Of a DNA stretch of 60,867 bases, positions 52,792 to 60,867 are shown piece after piece (within the stretch, counting starts at the first letter, position 1; the number at the start of each line of letters is the position of its first letter). The notes under the pieces are model-generated. The model ran no database searches. It was not told the DNA's origin and saw only the letters and a list, made by a program, of their open reading frames with translations. The stretch spans positions 1-60,867 of the forward strand of contig NZ_JADKYP010000045.1 of assembly GCF_015354405.1 (NCBI RefSeq), read 5' to 3'. This DNA comes from Nocardia sp. BSTN01 (GTDB lineage Bacteria; Actinomycetota; Actinomycetes; Mycobacteriales; Mycobacteriaceae). The translations under genes were made by a program, and so were the position numbers.

Positions 52792-54435
52792 TCAGCTCGG
52801 CGGCAGCACGTGCGCGCCCGACTTGTCCGTCGACAATGCCAGTGAGCTGATGTATTGGATTTCGCCCTCCGGCCCGGGGACCGCGGAGGCGATCATGTCG
52901 GGGCGTTCGAAGTCCATTCCGGTGACGTGGCAGGTGAGGGTTTCACCGGAGGGGTTGCCGTGTTCGTCGAACATGTCCAGCTCGATTCCGTCGTCGCCGC
53001 GGCGCAGGTAGTACTTACCCCGGGTGAGGACGGCGGTGAGCGGGGTGGCGACGAAGGCGATCACGACGGCGACGATCGGCGAATACGGTTTCAACGCCGC
53101 ACCGAAGACGCCGAAGAAGGTCATGATCGACAGCACCGCCGACAATCCGAAGCCGACCAGGCCCACCGGATTGAAGTTGTAGAGCATGCCGCGCCGGAAT
53201 TCGGGCTGTTTGGGCGAGAGCTTCAGCAGATACTTGTTGACCGCGATATCCGTTGCGACGGTGACGATCCAGGCGATACCGCAGTTGGCGTAGAAGCCGA
53301 GGATGTCGTTGAGGAAGTCGAACATATTGGCTTCCATCAGGATCAGCGCGATCGCCAGATTCACCCCGAGGAAAACCAGCCGGCCCGGATAGGTCTTGGT
53401 GACGCGGGTGAACGAGTTGGTCCACGCCAGCGAGCCCGAATAGGCGTTGGTCACATTGATTTTGATCTGTGAGATGACCACCAGCACCACCGCGAGCGTC
53501 ATCGCCAGCCAGGACGGAACCATATCGCGATAGATCTCCAGGAACTGATGCACCGGCTGATTCGCGATGTCCTGTGCTCCCGGCAGATTCGCGATCAGAT
53601 AGACGGCGAGGAACAGGCCGACGACCTGTTTGACGGCGCCGAAGACCACCCAGCCCGGGCCGGCCAGCAGCATCCAGCCCCACCATTTGCGCGCGTTATC
53701 CGGGGTTTTCGGTGGCATGAACCGCAGATAGTCGATCTGCTCGGCGATCTGCGCGATCAGTGACAGACAGACACCAGCGGCCAGCAGCGCACCGGAAAGG
53801 CTCACGCCCGCACCGTCCTTACCGCCGTAGGCGAAGAACGAGTCGATCGATTCGGGGTGGCGGATCAGCAGGAACGCGAACGGCAACACCATCAGCAGCA
53901 GCCACAGCGGCGTCGTCCAGACCTGTAGTTTCGCCAGCGTATTCATGCCGTAGACGACCAGCGGGAAGATCAGCACCGTGGAGAGCAGATAACCCAGCCA
54001 CAGCGGAATGTGCAGGCCCAGATTCAGGCCCTGCGCCATGATCGATCCCTCGGTGGCGAAGAAGATGAAGGTGAACGAGGCGAACACCAGGTTGGTGATC
54101 ACCGAACCGTAGTAACCGAATCCGCTGCCGCGGGTGATCAGATCCAGATCGATGTTGTAGCGGGCGGCATAGTAGGCCAGCGGAAATCCGGTGATCATGA
54201 TGATGATCGCGAAGATGCCGATGCCCAGCAACGCATTTCCGGTGCCATTCGCGATACCGATGTTGGCGCCGATGGAGAAATCCGCGAGATAGGCGATACC
54301 ACCCAGCGCGGAGACGCCGACCACGGCCGGACTCCATTTGCGATAGCTGCGGGGCGCGAAGCGCAGCGTGTAGTCCTCGAGGGTTTCCTTCGTCGCGGCG
54401 GCGGCGGTCGCCGGACGGGTTTGCACATCAACCAC
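52792..54435 (-). CDS. NCS1-family purine/cytosine permease
   Basis: A 547-residue transporter of the cytosine/purine/allantoin/hydantoin family, with 12 predicted membrane segments. Typical parts are 'FAPRSYRKWSPAVVGVSALG', 'GSGFGYYGSVITNLVFASFT', 'ATEGSIMAQGLNLGL', 'INVTNAYSGSLAWTNSFTR' and 'NFNPVGLVGFGLSAVLS'. A soluble tail of about 65 residues follows the last TM segment ('GDDGIELDMFDEHGNPSGET' onward). GTG at 54435 has GAGGAG about 9 bp upstream. No purine- or pyrimidine-catabolism gene is adjacent, so the substrate is open. It is divergent from the M48-like gene. Confidence 0.92.
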   Translation of the reverse strand: MVDVQTRPATAAAATKETLEDYTLRFAPRSYRKWSPAVVGVSALGGIAYLADFSIGANIGIANGTGNALLGIGIFAIIIMITGFPLAYYAARYNIDLDLITRGSGFGYYGSVITNLVFASFTFIFFATEGSIMAQGLNLGLHIPLWLGYLLSTVLIFPLVVYGMNTLAKLQVWTTPLWLLLMVLPFAFLLIRHPESIDSFFAYGGKDGAGVSLSGALLAAGVCLSLIAQIAEQIDYLRFMPPKTPDNARKWWGWMLLAGPGWVVFGAVKQVVGLFLAVYLIANLPGAQDIANQPVHQFLEIYRDMVPSWLAMTLAVVLVVISQIKINVTNAYSGSLAWTNSFTRVTKTYPGRLVFLGVNLAIALILMEANMFDFLNDILGFYANCGIAWIVTVATDIAVNKYLLKLSPKQPEFRRGMLYNFNPVGLVGFGLSAVLSIMTFFGVFGAALKPYSPIVAVVIAFVATPLTAVLTRGKYYLRRGDDGIELDMFDEHGNPSGETLTCHVTGMDFERPDMIASAVPGPEGEIQYISSLALSTDKSGAHVLPPS

Positions 54436-54573
54436 GATCTACTCCTCATCGTTCCCGCGCTCGGCGCGGCCTTTCGAGGGTGCAGGCCCGATGTGGTGTC
54501 CGTTTTGCCGCTCGGTTACCGCCGTGTAACGCCCCGCGACGTGCGGTTTTGCGCTCTCCCTTTACCGTGGTGC

Positions 54574-55626
54574 ATGACCTTTGACTCGACAGCGAAGGCG
54601 AACGACCCCGGTGCGGGCGCGGCCATCCGGCCCTCAGCGACCGACCGGATCCGCTCCTGGACGGCGCTGGTACTGGCCGCCGCACCCACCGCGGCGATCC
54701 TCACGGTGGTGCTCTACGGGCTCGGTTTGGCGATGGGCTTCGGCACCCTCGGCATTCTCGCCATCGTGTGGTTGGTGGTGTGTGTGCTCGTCGCGGTGGT
54801 GTGCTTCCTGGGCGCCGAGCGGCGGTGGGTGTCGGCGCGTTTCGGAGTGCGCGCGCCCACCCCCGGCGAGCGGCACGCGCTGACGACGGCGTGGGAGCGG
54901 GTGTCCCGGCGATCCGGCATCGCCTCCTCGTCTCATTCGCTGTGGATCCGGGAGAGCGAGCGTGAACTGCTGCTGCCCCGGCGGATGATCGCGGTCCCCG
55001 CGGCCGTACTCGGTGCGCCGCCCCGGGAACTCGAAGCGGTGCTCGCCCGCGAGCTCGGGTATCGGTCCGAGGGGCGGGTGGCGTTGTGCCAGTTCGTGTT
55101 CCGGTACTTCAATCTGCCGCTGGTGTGGCTGGAGCGGGTGTTGCTCTCGGGCCCTGCCGCGGTCGGAGCATGGCTGACGCGGCGGATGACACCACCGGCG
55201 GCCCGGATCTTCGGTATCGGCTGGAGTGCGGTCAGCCGGGTGCTGGTCGCCTGCCCGGCGATCGCGGCGACCACCGTGATCGTGGGGCTTCCGGCCGCGC
55301 TGCTGCTGCGTATCGCTCCGGAGGTGGCGGCCTGCGCTCTCGTGCCGGTCGTGCGCCGCATCGACTACCGGGCCGACCGGGCGGCCGTCGACCTGGGCTA
55401 CGGTACGGATCTCGGTGTGGCGCTGCAGGAACGCCGGGCGGAGTCCGACGACGCGGCGGCGCTCTACGCACTCTCGGTGTCCGCGTACGCGCCGCGCACC
55501 GCGGTCGACGAGCGGGTCCGCCACATCCGTGACCGCATGGACGAGCGGGTGCGTATCGCCGGCCATTCCGGGCCGGTGCTTCCCGAAGGTGGTGCTACAC
55601 AATTTTTTCCGAGGCCCGATCGGTGA
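54574..55626 (+). CDS. Membrane protein resembling M48 peptidases with a degraded active site
   Basis: A 350-residue protein with membrane segments at about 30-80 and 205-255. The central region follows the HtpX/M48 layout: 'LRRMIAVPAAVLGAPPRELEA'-type block, then 'EAVLARELGYRSEGR' where HtpX has H-E-x-x-H, and a distal 'DYRADRAAVDLGYG' matching the ExxxD zinc-ligand region. Here both zinc histidines are replaced (R159-E-L-G-Y163), so metal-dependent proteolysis is not expected. ATG at 54574. Divergent from the permease by 138 bp and convergent with the DUF218 gene. Possible pseudo-protease; function unknown. Confidence 0.7.
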   Translation: MTFDSTAKANDPGAGAAIRPSATDRIRSWTALVLAAAPTAAILTVVLYGLGLAMGFGTLGILAIVWLVVCVLVAVVCFLGAERRWVSARFGVRAPTPGERHALTTAWERVSRRSGIASSSHSLWIRESERELLLPRRMIAVPAAVLGAPPRELEAVLARELGYRSEGRVALCQFVFRYFNLPLVWLERVLLSGPAAVGAWLTRRMTPPAARIFGIGWSAVSRVLVACPAIAATTVIVGLPAALLLRIAPEVAACALVPVVRRIDYRADRAAVDLGYGTDLGVALQERRAESDDAAALYALSVSAYAPRTAVDERVRHIRDRMDERVRIAGHSGPVLPEGGATQFFPRPDR

Positions 55627-55697
55627 GGTGGCGGATCGGCCGGTGAGTGAGCCGGAGGTCGTGGAGCCGGTGCCGGGGATCGACGGGCGTCGCCGGT

Positions 55698-56234
55698 TCA
55701 GCAGTCCTCGAAGGCGGCTTTGACGTATCCCGAGGACTGGTACAGGTACTGATAGGCCCACCGTGCCACCCCGATGCGCGGATGCGCGTCGACGAGCAGA
55801 ACCTCACCGCCCCAGCACTTTCCGAGCACATATCGGGCGCGGGAGATGTGCGGAGTGAAGGTCACCACGATCACGCGCCGCCAGTTCTCCCGTGCCGCGC
55901 GGGCGGCCAGTTCGCGTCCCTCGCCGCGCGTGGTGCGCGGGTCGGGGTCGAAGCAGCTCACGCGGAAGCTGTATCCGCCGTGACAGATTCGATTGATCAG
56001 CGGGGAGTGGTCGTAGGGATCGGAGAACACCACCTGCGGGGCGTAACCGTCGTGGGCCAGGCGCAGCGCCAGCTCCTCGCGGCCGTCGTGCGCGCCGCCG
56101 AGGACCAGGATGGCATCGGCCGGGCGCGGTGCGTCGGTTCGCGGCCGCACGTACACCGGCCACAGCGCCGCCACCGCGACGGCGAGCACGAGCACCACTC
56201 CCACCGCACCGCGCAACCACCACCGTTTTCGCAC
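55698..56234 (-). CDS. DUF218/YdcF-like membrane-anchored protein
   Basis: A 178-residue protein with an N-terminal signal anchor ('RGAVGVVLVLAVAVAALW', residues about 7-25) and an extracytoplasmic DUF218 domain: 'PADAILVLGGAHDGREELAL', 'GYAPQVVFSDPYDH', and 'VIVVTFTPHISRARYVLGKC'. DUF218 proteins (SanA/YdcF/ElyC) are linked to envelope and peptidoglycan-precursor metabolism in other bacteria. Start GTG 56234. Divergent from the UDP-glucose dehydrogenase by 124 bp, suggesting an envelope-polysaccharide context. Confidence 0.83.
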   Translation of the reverse strand: MRKRWWLRGAVGVVLVLAVAVAALWPVYVRPRTDAPRPADAILVLGGAHDGREELALRLAHDGYAPQVVFSDPYDHSPLINRICHGGYSFRVSCFDPDPRTTRGEGRELAARAARENWRRVIVVTFTPHISRARYVLGKCWGGEVLLVDAHPRIGVARWAYQYLYQSSGYVKAAFEDC

Positions 56235-56358
56235 TCTGCGATGGTAAGTGGTCGGCGAATGCGCTGATCGGCGGCGGTTTCTCCCTGTACACCCACTGTT
56301 GCCTGCGCCCTCGCCTCGTGGACGCGGACCGGCCATACCCGGCGCGTATCAATCGACT

Positions 56359-57681
56359 ATGCGTCTGACGGTATTCGGGACGGGATATCTGGGAGCCACC
56401 CATGCCGCCTGCATGGCCGAGCTCGGTCACGAGGTGCTCGGGGTGGACATCGACCCCGGCAAGGTGGCCAAATTGTCCGACGGCGTCGTGCCGTTCTACG
56501 AACCCGGCCTGGAAGCGGTGCTGCGCCGCAACCTCGACGCCGGGCGACTGCGCTTCACCACCTCCTACGAGGAGGCGGCCGCGCATGCCGACGCCCACTT
56601 CCTCGGCGTCGGCACCCCGCAGAAGAAGGGGGAATACGGCGCGGACCTGAAATATGTCCACGCCGTGGCCGATTCGCTGGCGCCGCTGCTGGAGCGGCCG
56701 TCGGTGCTGATCGGCAAGTCGACGGTGCCCGTCGGCACGGCCGCGGAACTGGGCCGCCGGATGCGATCCCGGGCCCGCACCGATGTCGAGGTCGCCTGGA
56801 ATCCGGAATTCCTGCGGGAGGGGTTCGCGGTGCGCGACACCCTGCGGCCCGACCGGCTGGTACTCGGTGTCGACGGCGAACGCGAGCGCGCCGACTGGGT
56901 GCGAGCGCAGGTGCGCGAGATCTACGCCGACCTGATCGCGGCGCAGGTGCCGTTCCTGCTCACCGATCTCGCCACCGCGGAACTGGTGAAGGTGTCGGCC
57001 AACGCGTTCCTGGCCACCAAGATCTCGTTCATCAACGCCGTCTCCGAGGTCTGCGAGGCCACCGGGGCCGATGTCACGATGCTGGCCGACGCGCTGGGCC
57101 ACGACGCCCGCATCGGCCGGCGATTCCTCAACGCCGGGCTGGGTTTCGGCGGGGGTTGCCTGCCCAAGGACATCCGCGCGTTCATGGCCCGCGCGGGGGA
57201 GCTCGGCGCCGATCACGCGGTCGCGTTCCTGCGTGAGGTCGACAACATCAATATGCGCCGGCGCACCAAGGTGGTCGATATGGCGGCCAAGGCGTGCGGC
57301 GGTTCGCTGCTGGGCGCCAACGTGGCGGTGCTGGGCGCGGCCTTCAAACCGGAATCCGACGATGTGCGCGATTCGCCCGCGCTGAACGTGGCCGGAATGA
57401 TCCAGCTGCATGGCGCGGTGGTCACGGTCTACGACCCGAAAGCGCTGGAGAACTCCCGTCGCGTCTTTCCGACGCTGAATTACGCGACCTCGGTGGCGGA
57501 GGCGTGTGATCGGGCGGATGTCGTGCTCGTTCTCACCGAATGGGACGAGTTCACCGCACTCTCGCCGCGCGACCTCGAGCCGGTGGTGCGCGGGCGTTCC
57601 ATCATCGACGGACGCAACTGTCTCGAGCGCGCCGCGTGGACCGCCGCGGGATGGGTGTACGCGGGACTCGGCACGTCGTAG
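56359..57681 (+). CDS. udgA: UDP-glucose 6-dehydrogenase
   Basis: A 440-residue NAD-dependent enzyme converting UDP-glucose to UDP-glucuronate for envelope polysaccharides. N-terminal Rossmann motif 'VFGTGYLGATHAACMAELGH', 'GKSTVPVGTAAEL', 'WNPEFLREGFAV', the catalytic Cys in 'GFGGGCLPKDIRAFM', and 'VLGAAFKPESDDVRDSPAL' in the C-terminal domain are all present. ATG at 56359. The proximity of dcd resembles the M. tuberculosis Rv0321/udgA neighbourhood as I recall it, with extra genes inserted here. The gene symbol is assigned on that basis. Confidence 0.93.
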   Translation: MRLTVFGTGYLGATHAACMAELGHEVLGVDIDPGKVAKLSDGVVPFYEPGLEAVLRRNLDAGRLRFTTSYEEAAAHADAHFLGVGTPQKKGEYGADLKYVHAVADSLAPLLERPSVLIGKSTVPVGTAAELGRRMRSRARTDVEVAWNPEFLREGFAVRDTLRPDRLVLGVDGERERADWVRAQVREIYADLIAAQVPFLLTDLATAELVKVSANAFLATKISFINAVSEVCEATGADVTMLADALGHDARIGRRFLNAGLGFGGGCLPKDIRAFMARAGELGADHAVAFLREVDNINMRRRTKVVDMAAKACGGSLLGANVAVLGAAFKPESDDVRDSPALNVAGMIQLHGAVVTVYDPKALENSRRVFPTLNYATSVAEACDRADVVLVLTEWDEFTALSPRDLEPVVRGRSIIDGRNCLERAAWTAAGWVYAGLGTS

Positions 57682-57835
57682 TGTGGCGGGAGCCAGGTAG
57701 AGTGGCGGCGCCCTGCGGCATGCGCATCGGGCCCGTTCATGGCGGCCTGGGAACGCTCGCACGGCCCAGCGCAGGCCGTCGGGGGCGGTGGCCGGGGCCT
57801 ACCGGTCGTGAAGCGTGAAACGAGATGGGCGGCAG

Positions 57836-59224
57836 ATGAGTTCGGTACTGGGAGTTTCGGTGGGGGCCGGCGCCATTCGCGTCGCGATCCCACATCCCGG
57901 TAACTCCGCCGAACGATTCGTCGCCACCGCCTACGACGTGCAGGCGATGCCGGTCGCCGAACAGCAGTCCATGGACGATGTGGCCGCCCAAACCGTCGGC
58001 GCCGTCTTCGGTTCCGCACCCGAGATCGCCGCGACCGCGCTGGCCTATCGCAACGAACAGCATGCGCGCACGCTGCGGGGCGCCCTCGCGCGCCGCCAGC
58101 TCACCAACTACGAACTCGTGCCCGAGGTCGCGGCGGCCCGGGAATTCCTGCGCGCCACCGGTGAACTGCAGGGTTATCGCACGGTCGCGCTCTACGACCT
58201 CGGTAGTTCCGGCCTCTCGGTCAGCGTGATCGACGTCGAGTCCGGAACGGTGAGCCACAGCGAGCGCACCAGCGATATCAGCGGCGACTATCTGGATTCG
58301 CTGATCCGCGAACAGCAGATCGCCTCCGGCCGGATCGAACATCCGCCCACCGCACAGGGTTTGGCGGCCCTGGACGGCGTGTGCCGGCAGGCCAAGGAGC
58401 AGCTGTCGAGCACCACGGCGGTCGCGGTGCCGTCCGAGCACGGCCTGGTGTTGTTGTCGCAGGAGAACTTCGAAGCGCTGATCATGCTCGCCGTCGAATC
58501 CTCGGCGCGCATGACCCGCGATGTGATGATGCGCTCCGAACAGGCCGTGCAGGCGGTCTTCGTGATCGGCGGTTGCGCCCGGATACCGCTGATCGCGCGC
58601 ATTCTGGAGCGGTGGATGGGGATGCCGGTGCTGGTGCCCGCCGACCCGGAGACGGTGATCGTGCGCGGCGCGGCACTGCTCGCCCGCCCCGCCCAGGTGG
58701 CCGCACCCGCGCCCGTTCCGCAGGCTCCCGGGCCCGGATCCGCCGACGACACCGTGCAATTGGCGCCGGTGTGGCTGTCCGAGGATGCGCTGCGCCGCGC
58801 GCGCAAACGGAACAAAGCCCGCGCCGCGAGCACACTCGGCGGCAAGGTGGGTGCCGTCGGTGCCGGTCGTCGCCGGGAGTTGAGCGTGGCGGGGGTGGCG
58901 GTCGGTGCGCTGGTCGTCGTCGCCGCGCTCGGGATCGGGCTCGGCTGGGGACAATCGGTTCTCCGCGGCGATTCCCAGAGCAACACCTCCGCCTCCACTT
59001 CGGTGCCCGTCGCGCCGCCGCGCGCCTCCGCGGACCCCTCGGTCGCGCCGACCACCGATGCCACCAACGCCTCGGTGGCCGCGCCCACTCCGAACTGGCA
59101 GGCGCCCACCACCACGACCACACCTCCGCCGCCGGGGCCGCCGACCATCGTCGTCCCGGGCCTGCCGCCGATCGTGGTGCCGACCATTCCGCCGCTGCTG
59201 CCGCCGTTCCCGCCCCGGCAGTAG
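57836..59224 (+). CDS. Membrane-anchored Hsp70/actin-like ATPase-fold protein
   Basis: A 462-residue protein. Residues 1-285 follow the Hsp70 nucleotide-binding domain: degraded phosphate-1 loop 'VLGVSVGAGAIRVAI', 'LYDLGSSGLSVSVIDVESG' (phosphate 2) and 'VFVIGGCARIPLIARIL' (adenosine loop). No peptide-binding domain follows. Instead there is a basic linker, one membrane segment ('VAVGALVVVAALGIGLGWG', about 358-376), and a Ser/Thr/Pro-rich tail ending in Pro-Pro repeats, which should be outside the cell. ATG 57836 is preferred over GTG 57815. Related proteins are common in Nocardia and Mycobacterium; a signalling or envelope-sensing role is inferred. Confidence 0.82.
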   Translation: MSSVLGVSVGAGAIRVAIPHPGNSAERFVATAYDVQAMPVAEQQSMDDVAAQTVGAVFGSAPEIAATALAYRNEQHARTLRGALARRQLTNYELVPEVAAAREFLRATGELQGYRTVALYDLGSSGLSVSVIDVESGTVSHSERTSDISGDYLDSLIREQQIASGRIEHPPTAQGLAALDGVCRQAKEQLSSTTAVAVPSEHGLVLLSQENFEALIMLAVESSARMTRDVMMRSEQAVQAVFVIGGCARIPLIARILERWMGMPVLVPADPETVIVRGAALLARPAQVAAPAPVPQAPGPGSADDTVQLAPVWLSEDALRRARKRNKARAASTLGGKVGAVGAGRRRELSVAGVAVGALVVVAALGIGLGWGQSVLRGDSQSNTSASTSVPVAPPRASADPSVAPTTDATNASVAAPTPNWQAPTTTTTPPPPGPPTIVVPGLPPIVVPTIPPLLPPFPPRQ

Positions 59225-59308
59225 GTGGTTTCGCCGCTGTCGCAGCAGGCGGTTCCGTGAATCGGATTAGCCTGTTCCTCACCTATCGGCAGGCCCGAGG
59301 AGTGTGAG

Positions 59309-59797
59309 ATGCCCCCTGTTCAGGTCGCGGTCTGTGGGCCGCGCGACTGCACGGATGCCGAGGCCGACACCGCGCGGGAGGTCGGGCGGCTGCTGGCTCG
59401 GGCCGGCGCGATCGTGTTGTGCGGCGGCGGAACCGGGGTGATGGCGGCGGTCGCCGAGGGGGCGTCGGCCGCAGGCGGCCTGGTGATCGGAGTCCGGCCG
59501 GACACCGGCCGAACGGGTGTGTGTGACGGTCTCTCCGCCGTCGTGTACACGGATATGGGCGAGGCGCGCAACGCGATTCTGGTCCGGTCGGCGGATGCGG
59601 TGATCGTGGTGGGCGGTTCCTGGGGAACGCTGTCGGAGTTGGCACTCGCCAATCGACGTGGGGACGTGCCGGTGGTGTCGATCGGTGGATGGCAGATCCT
59701 CGATGCCGAGGGTCGAACGGTCGAGGGGAGTCACCGGGCGGCGAATGCGGCCGAGGCGGTCGCATTCGCCGTGTCAGGTGCTCGGCCCGGCGGCTGA
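59309..59797 (+). CDS. LOG-like nucleotide-binding protein (TIGR00725 family)
   Basis: A 162-residue Rossmann-like protein related to the LOG/lysine-decarboxylase-like family. It shows 'VQVAVCGPRDCTDAEADTA', 'IVLCGGGTGVMAAVAEGA', 'ARNAILVRSADAVIVVGG' and 'GSWGTLSELALA', matching the P-G-G-x-G-T-x-x-E active region of LOG phosphoribohydrolases with Ser-Trp in place of Pro-Gly. Cytokinin-type activity is not assumed; a nucleotide-ligand role is likely. ATG at 59309 with GAGGAGTG upstream. Convergent with folE 8 bp later. Confidence 0.85.
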   Translation: MPPVQVAVCGPRDCTDAEADTAREVGRLLARAGAIVLCGGGTGVMAAVAEGASAAGGLVIGVRPDTGRTGVCDGLSAVVYTDMGEARNAILVRSADAVIVVGGSWGTLSELALANRRGDVPVVSIGGWQILDAEGRTVEGSHRAANAAEAVAFAVSGARPGG

Positions 59798-59805
59798 CCC
59801 TCGCC

Positions 59806-60399
59806 TCATGGCGCGATTCCGGTGAGGGAGAAGAACTCCTGACGGGAGCGGGCGTCTTCGCGCAGTGTGCCGAGCAGGGTCGAGGTGACCGTGGTCGTGC
59901 CCGCGGCCTGGACTCCGCGCAGGGTCATGCAGGTGTGTTCGGCCTCGATGACCACGCCGACGCCCTTGGGCTCGAGGTGTTCGGTGAGCCAGTCGGCGAT
60001 CTGCTTGGTCAGCCGCTCCTGGACCTGCGGTCGGCGGGAGAAATGTTCGACGATGCGGGCCAGCTTCGACAGTCCGAGAATGCGGTCGCCGGGCAGATAC
60101 CCGACGTGGGCCACACCCACGAACGGCAGCAGATGGTGTTCACAGACCGAGCGCAACGGAATGCGGCGGGCCAGCACGAGTTCGTCGTAACCCTCCTCGT
60201 TGGGGAAGGTGGTCAGGTCGAACGAGCGCGGGGTGAACAGTTCGGCGTAGGCGCGCGCCATCCGGCCCGGCGTGGCCTGCAGATGTTCGCTGTCGAGGTT
60301 GACGCCGAGCGCGGTGAGGAAGGTGCGAGCGGCGTCCTCGGCGACCGGTAGGTCGATGGCGCCGGTGTCGTGGACGACGTGTAACGCGGGGACGGACAC
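59806..60399 (-). CDS. folE: GTP cyclohydrolase I
   Basis: A 197-residue enzyme that opens GTP to 7,8-dihydroneopterin triphosphate, first step of folate synthesis. Zinc/active-site residues lie in 'RSVCEHHLLPFVGVAHVGYLP' blocks, namely the Cys and His of 'CEHHLLPF' and the second Cys in 'EAEHTCMTLRGVQ'. 'GLSKLARIVEHFSRRPQVQERLTKQIA' region is well conserved. Start GTG 60399, one base past the stop of the upstream membrane-protein gene, so they are co-transcribed. Other folate genes are not in the window. Confidence 0.96.
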   Translation of the reverse strand: MSVPALHVVHDTGAIDLPVAEDAARTFLTALGVNLDSEHLQATPGRMARAYAELFTPRSFDLTTFPNEEGYDELVLARRIPLRSVCEHHLLPFVGVAHVGYLPGDRILGLSKLARIVEHFSRRPQVQERLTKQIADWLTEHLEPKGVGVVIEAEHTCMTLRGVQAAGTTTVTSTLLGTLREDARSRQEFFSLTGIAP

Positions 60400-60400
60400 G

Positions 60401-60862
60401 CTAGCTCCCACCGACGCCGAGAGCGGTGAGCAGCACGAGTACCAGGGTCGCGACGGCCAGGACGCCGTGTCCGCCCACGATCGCCACCGGGAAATGCCGC
60501 TCGGCGGGTTCCGCGGTCTCGCTCGCCCCGGCCGGGTTCGCCGCCGCGTGGCTGACGGCGGCCTGGTTCGCGGTGCGGGCGCGGAATACCGGTAGCCAGC
60601 GGAAGAACATGACGAATCCGAGCAGCGCGACGGGCAGGAGCAGGACGAATCCGACCCACGCCAGGACGTCGTTGTCGATGACGAGGTAGACGATCCACAC
60701 GACCAGTCCGGCGGCGGCGAGCAGGAAGTGCCCGAAGACCACCGGTGGTGGCAGATGACTCGAACTTGGTTGTCGTGCACCGCCTTTGGTGATCCAGGTG
60801 GCGAGCAGGAAGAATCCTCCGCCGGCGGTGAGCAGCCAGAGGATCAGAGCCGCGATGCCCAT
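60401..60862 (-). CDS. Small integral membrane protein, unknown function
   Basis: A 153-residue protein with four hydrophobic segments at about 3-22, 43-61, 67-90 and 128-150, and a hydrophilic loop containing 'ASETAEPAERHFPVAIV'. I recognise no domain. The ATG at 60862 is 5 bp from the window edge, so a longer N-terminus cannot be excluded. It abuts folE on the same strand. Confidence 0.65.
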   Translation of the reverse strand: MGIAALILWLLTAGGGFFLLATWITKGGARQPSSSHLPPPVVFGHFLLAAAGLVVWIVYLVIDNDVLAWVGFVLLLPVALLGFVMFFRWLPVFRARTANQAAVSHAAANPAGASETAEPAERHFPVAIVGGHGVLAVATLVLVLLTALGVGGS

Positions 60863-60867
60863 GATGA

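Noticed and set aside
1-60867. CRISPR array, insertion sequence or riboswitch
   Set aside because: No regularly spaced direct repeats, transposase-like proteins or recognisable riboswitch cores were seen on either strand.

Overview
The window is about 61 kb of very GC-rich, densely coded actinobacterial chromosome. Many genes start with GTG or TTG, and ATGA/GTGA start-stop overlaps are common. A FadE5-type acyl-CoA dehydrogenase, an MMPL exporter, a fused Rv0194-type ABC exporter, dcd near a UDP-glucose dehydrogenase, and F420/luciferase-fold oxidoreductases all point to Mycobacteriales, most likely Nocardia or a close relative. That placement is inference from gene content. I see no insertion sequence, prophage, CRISPR array or rRNA. 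The only RNA gene I recognise is one tRNA-Gly(CCC).

Layout. 1-1281: 3'-truncated FadE5-like gene. 1568-5616: arylsulfatase, HAD phosphatase, formylglycine-generating enzyme and a small hydrolase in one operon. 5741-11597: YDRxG-repeat secreted protein, methyltransferase, DUF4185 secreted protein, two crotonase-fold enzymes, a hydrolase, a lipoprotein and a cysteine-less HesB-like protein. 11987-12057: tRNA-Gly. 12204-17196 (minus strand): P450 lacking the ExxR arginine, cation/proton antiporter, chorismate-lyase-like protein and flavin-dependent halogenase, a probable halophenol locus. 17817-20005 (minus): MetE-like TIM-barrel protein, rhodanese and cysteine-dioxygenase-like protein. 20314-21575: DUF6325, VOC and HxlR genes.

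21676-32654 is the most unusual block. A minus-strand MMPL exporter/DJ-1 pair lies divergent from an eight-gene plus-strand operon: alpha/beta hydrolase, AMP-ligase, free acyl carrier protein, class II aldolase, SagB-like tandem nitroreductase, degenerate thioester-reductase-like SDR, acyl-CoA-dehydrogenase-like protein without the catalytic Glu, and luciferase-fold monooxygenase. It reads as a carrier-protein-dependent biosynthetic pathway without a PKS or multidomain NRPS, and I cannot name its product. It is followed by an orphan acyl-CoA-dehydrogenase middle domain, a GntR regulator, a DapB paralogue (two matching TGGA-N7-TCCAG sites suggest one regulon) and a PucR regulator.

36434-41436: two aldehyde dehydrogenases, an F420-type oxidoreductase and a quinone oxidoreductase. 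41580-48212: organosulfonate locus (TauD-like dioxygenase, ROK regulator, SsuA/SsuC/SsuB-type transporter, NtaA/DszA-type monooxygenase). 48209-51964: fused ABC exporter. 52033-60862: dCTP deaminase, NCS1 permease, degenerate M48-like membrane protein, DUF218 protein, UDP-glucose dehydrogenase, membrane-anchored Hsp70-like protein, LOG-like protein, GTP cyclohydrolase I and a membrane protein. Sulfur chemistry recurs across the window (sulfatase/FGE, cysteine dioxygenase/rhodanese, sulfonate uptake and oxidation). Several genes are enzyme folds whose catalytic residues have been replaced.
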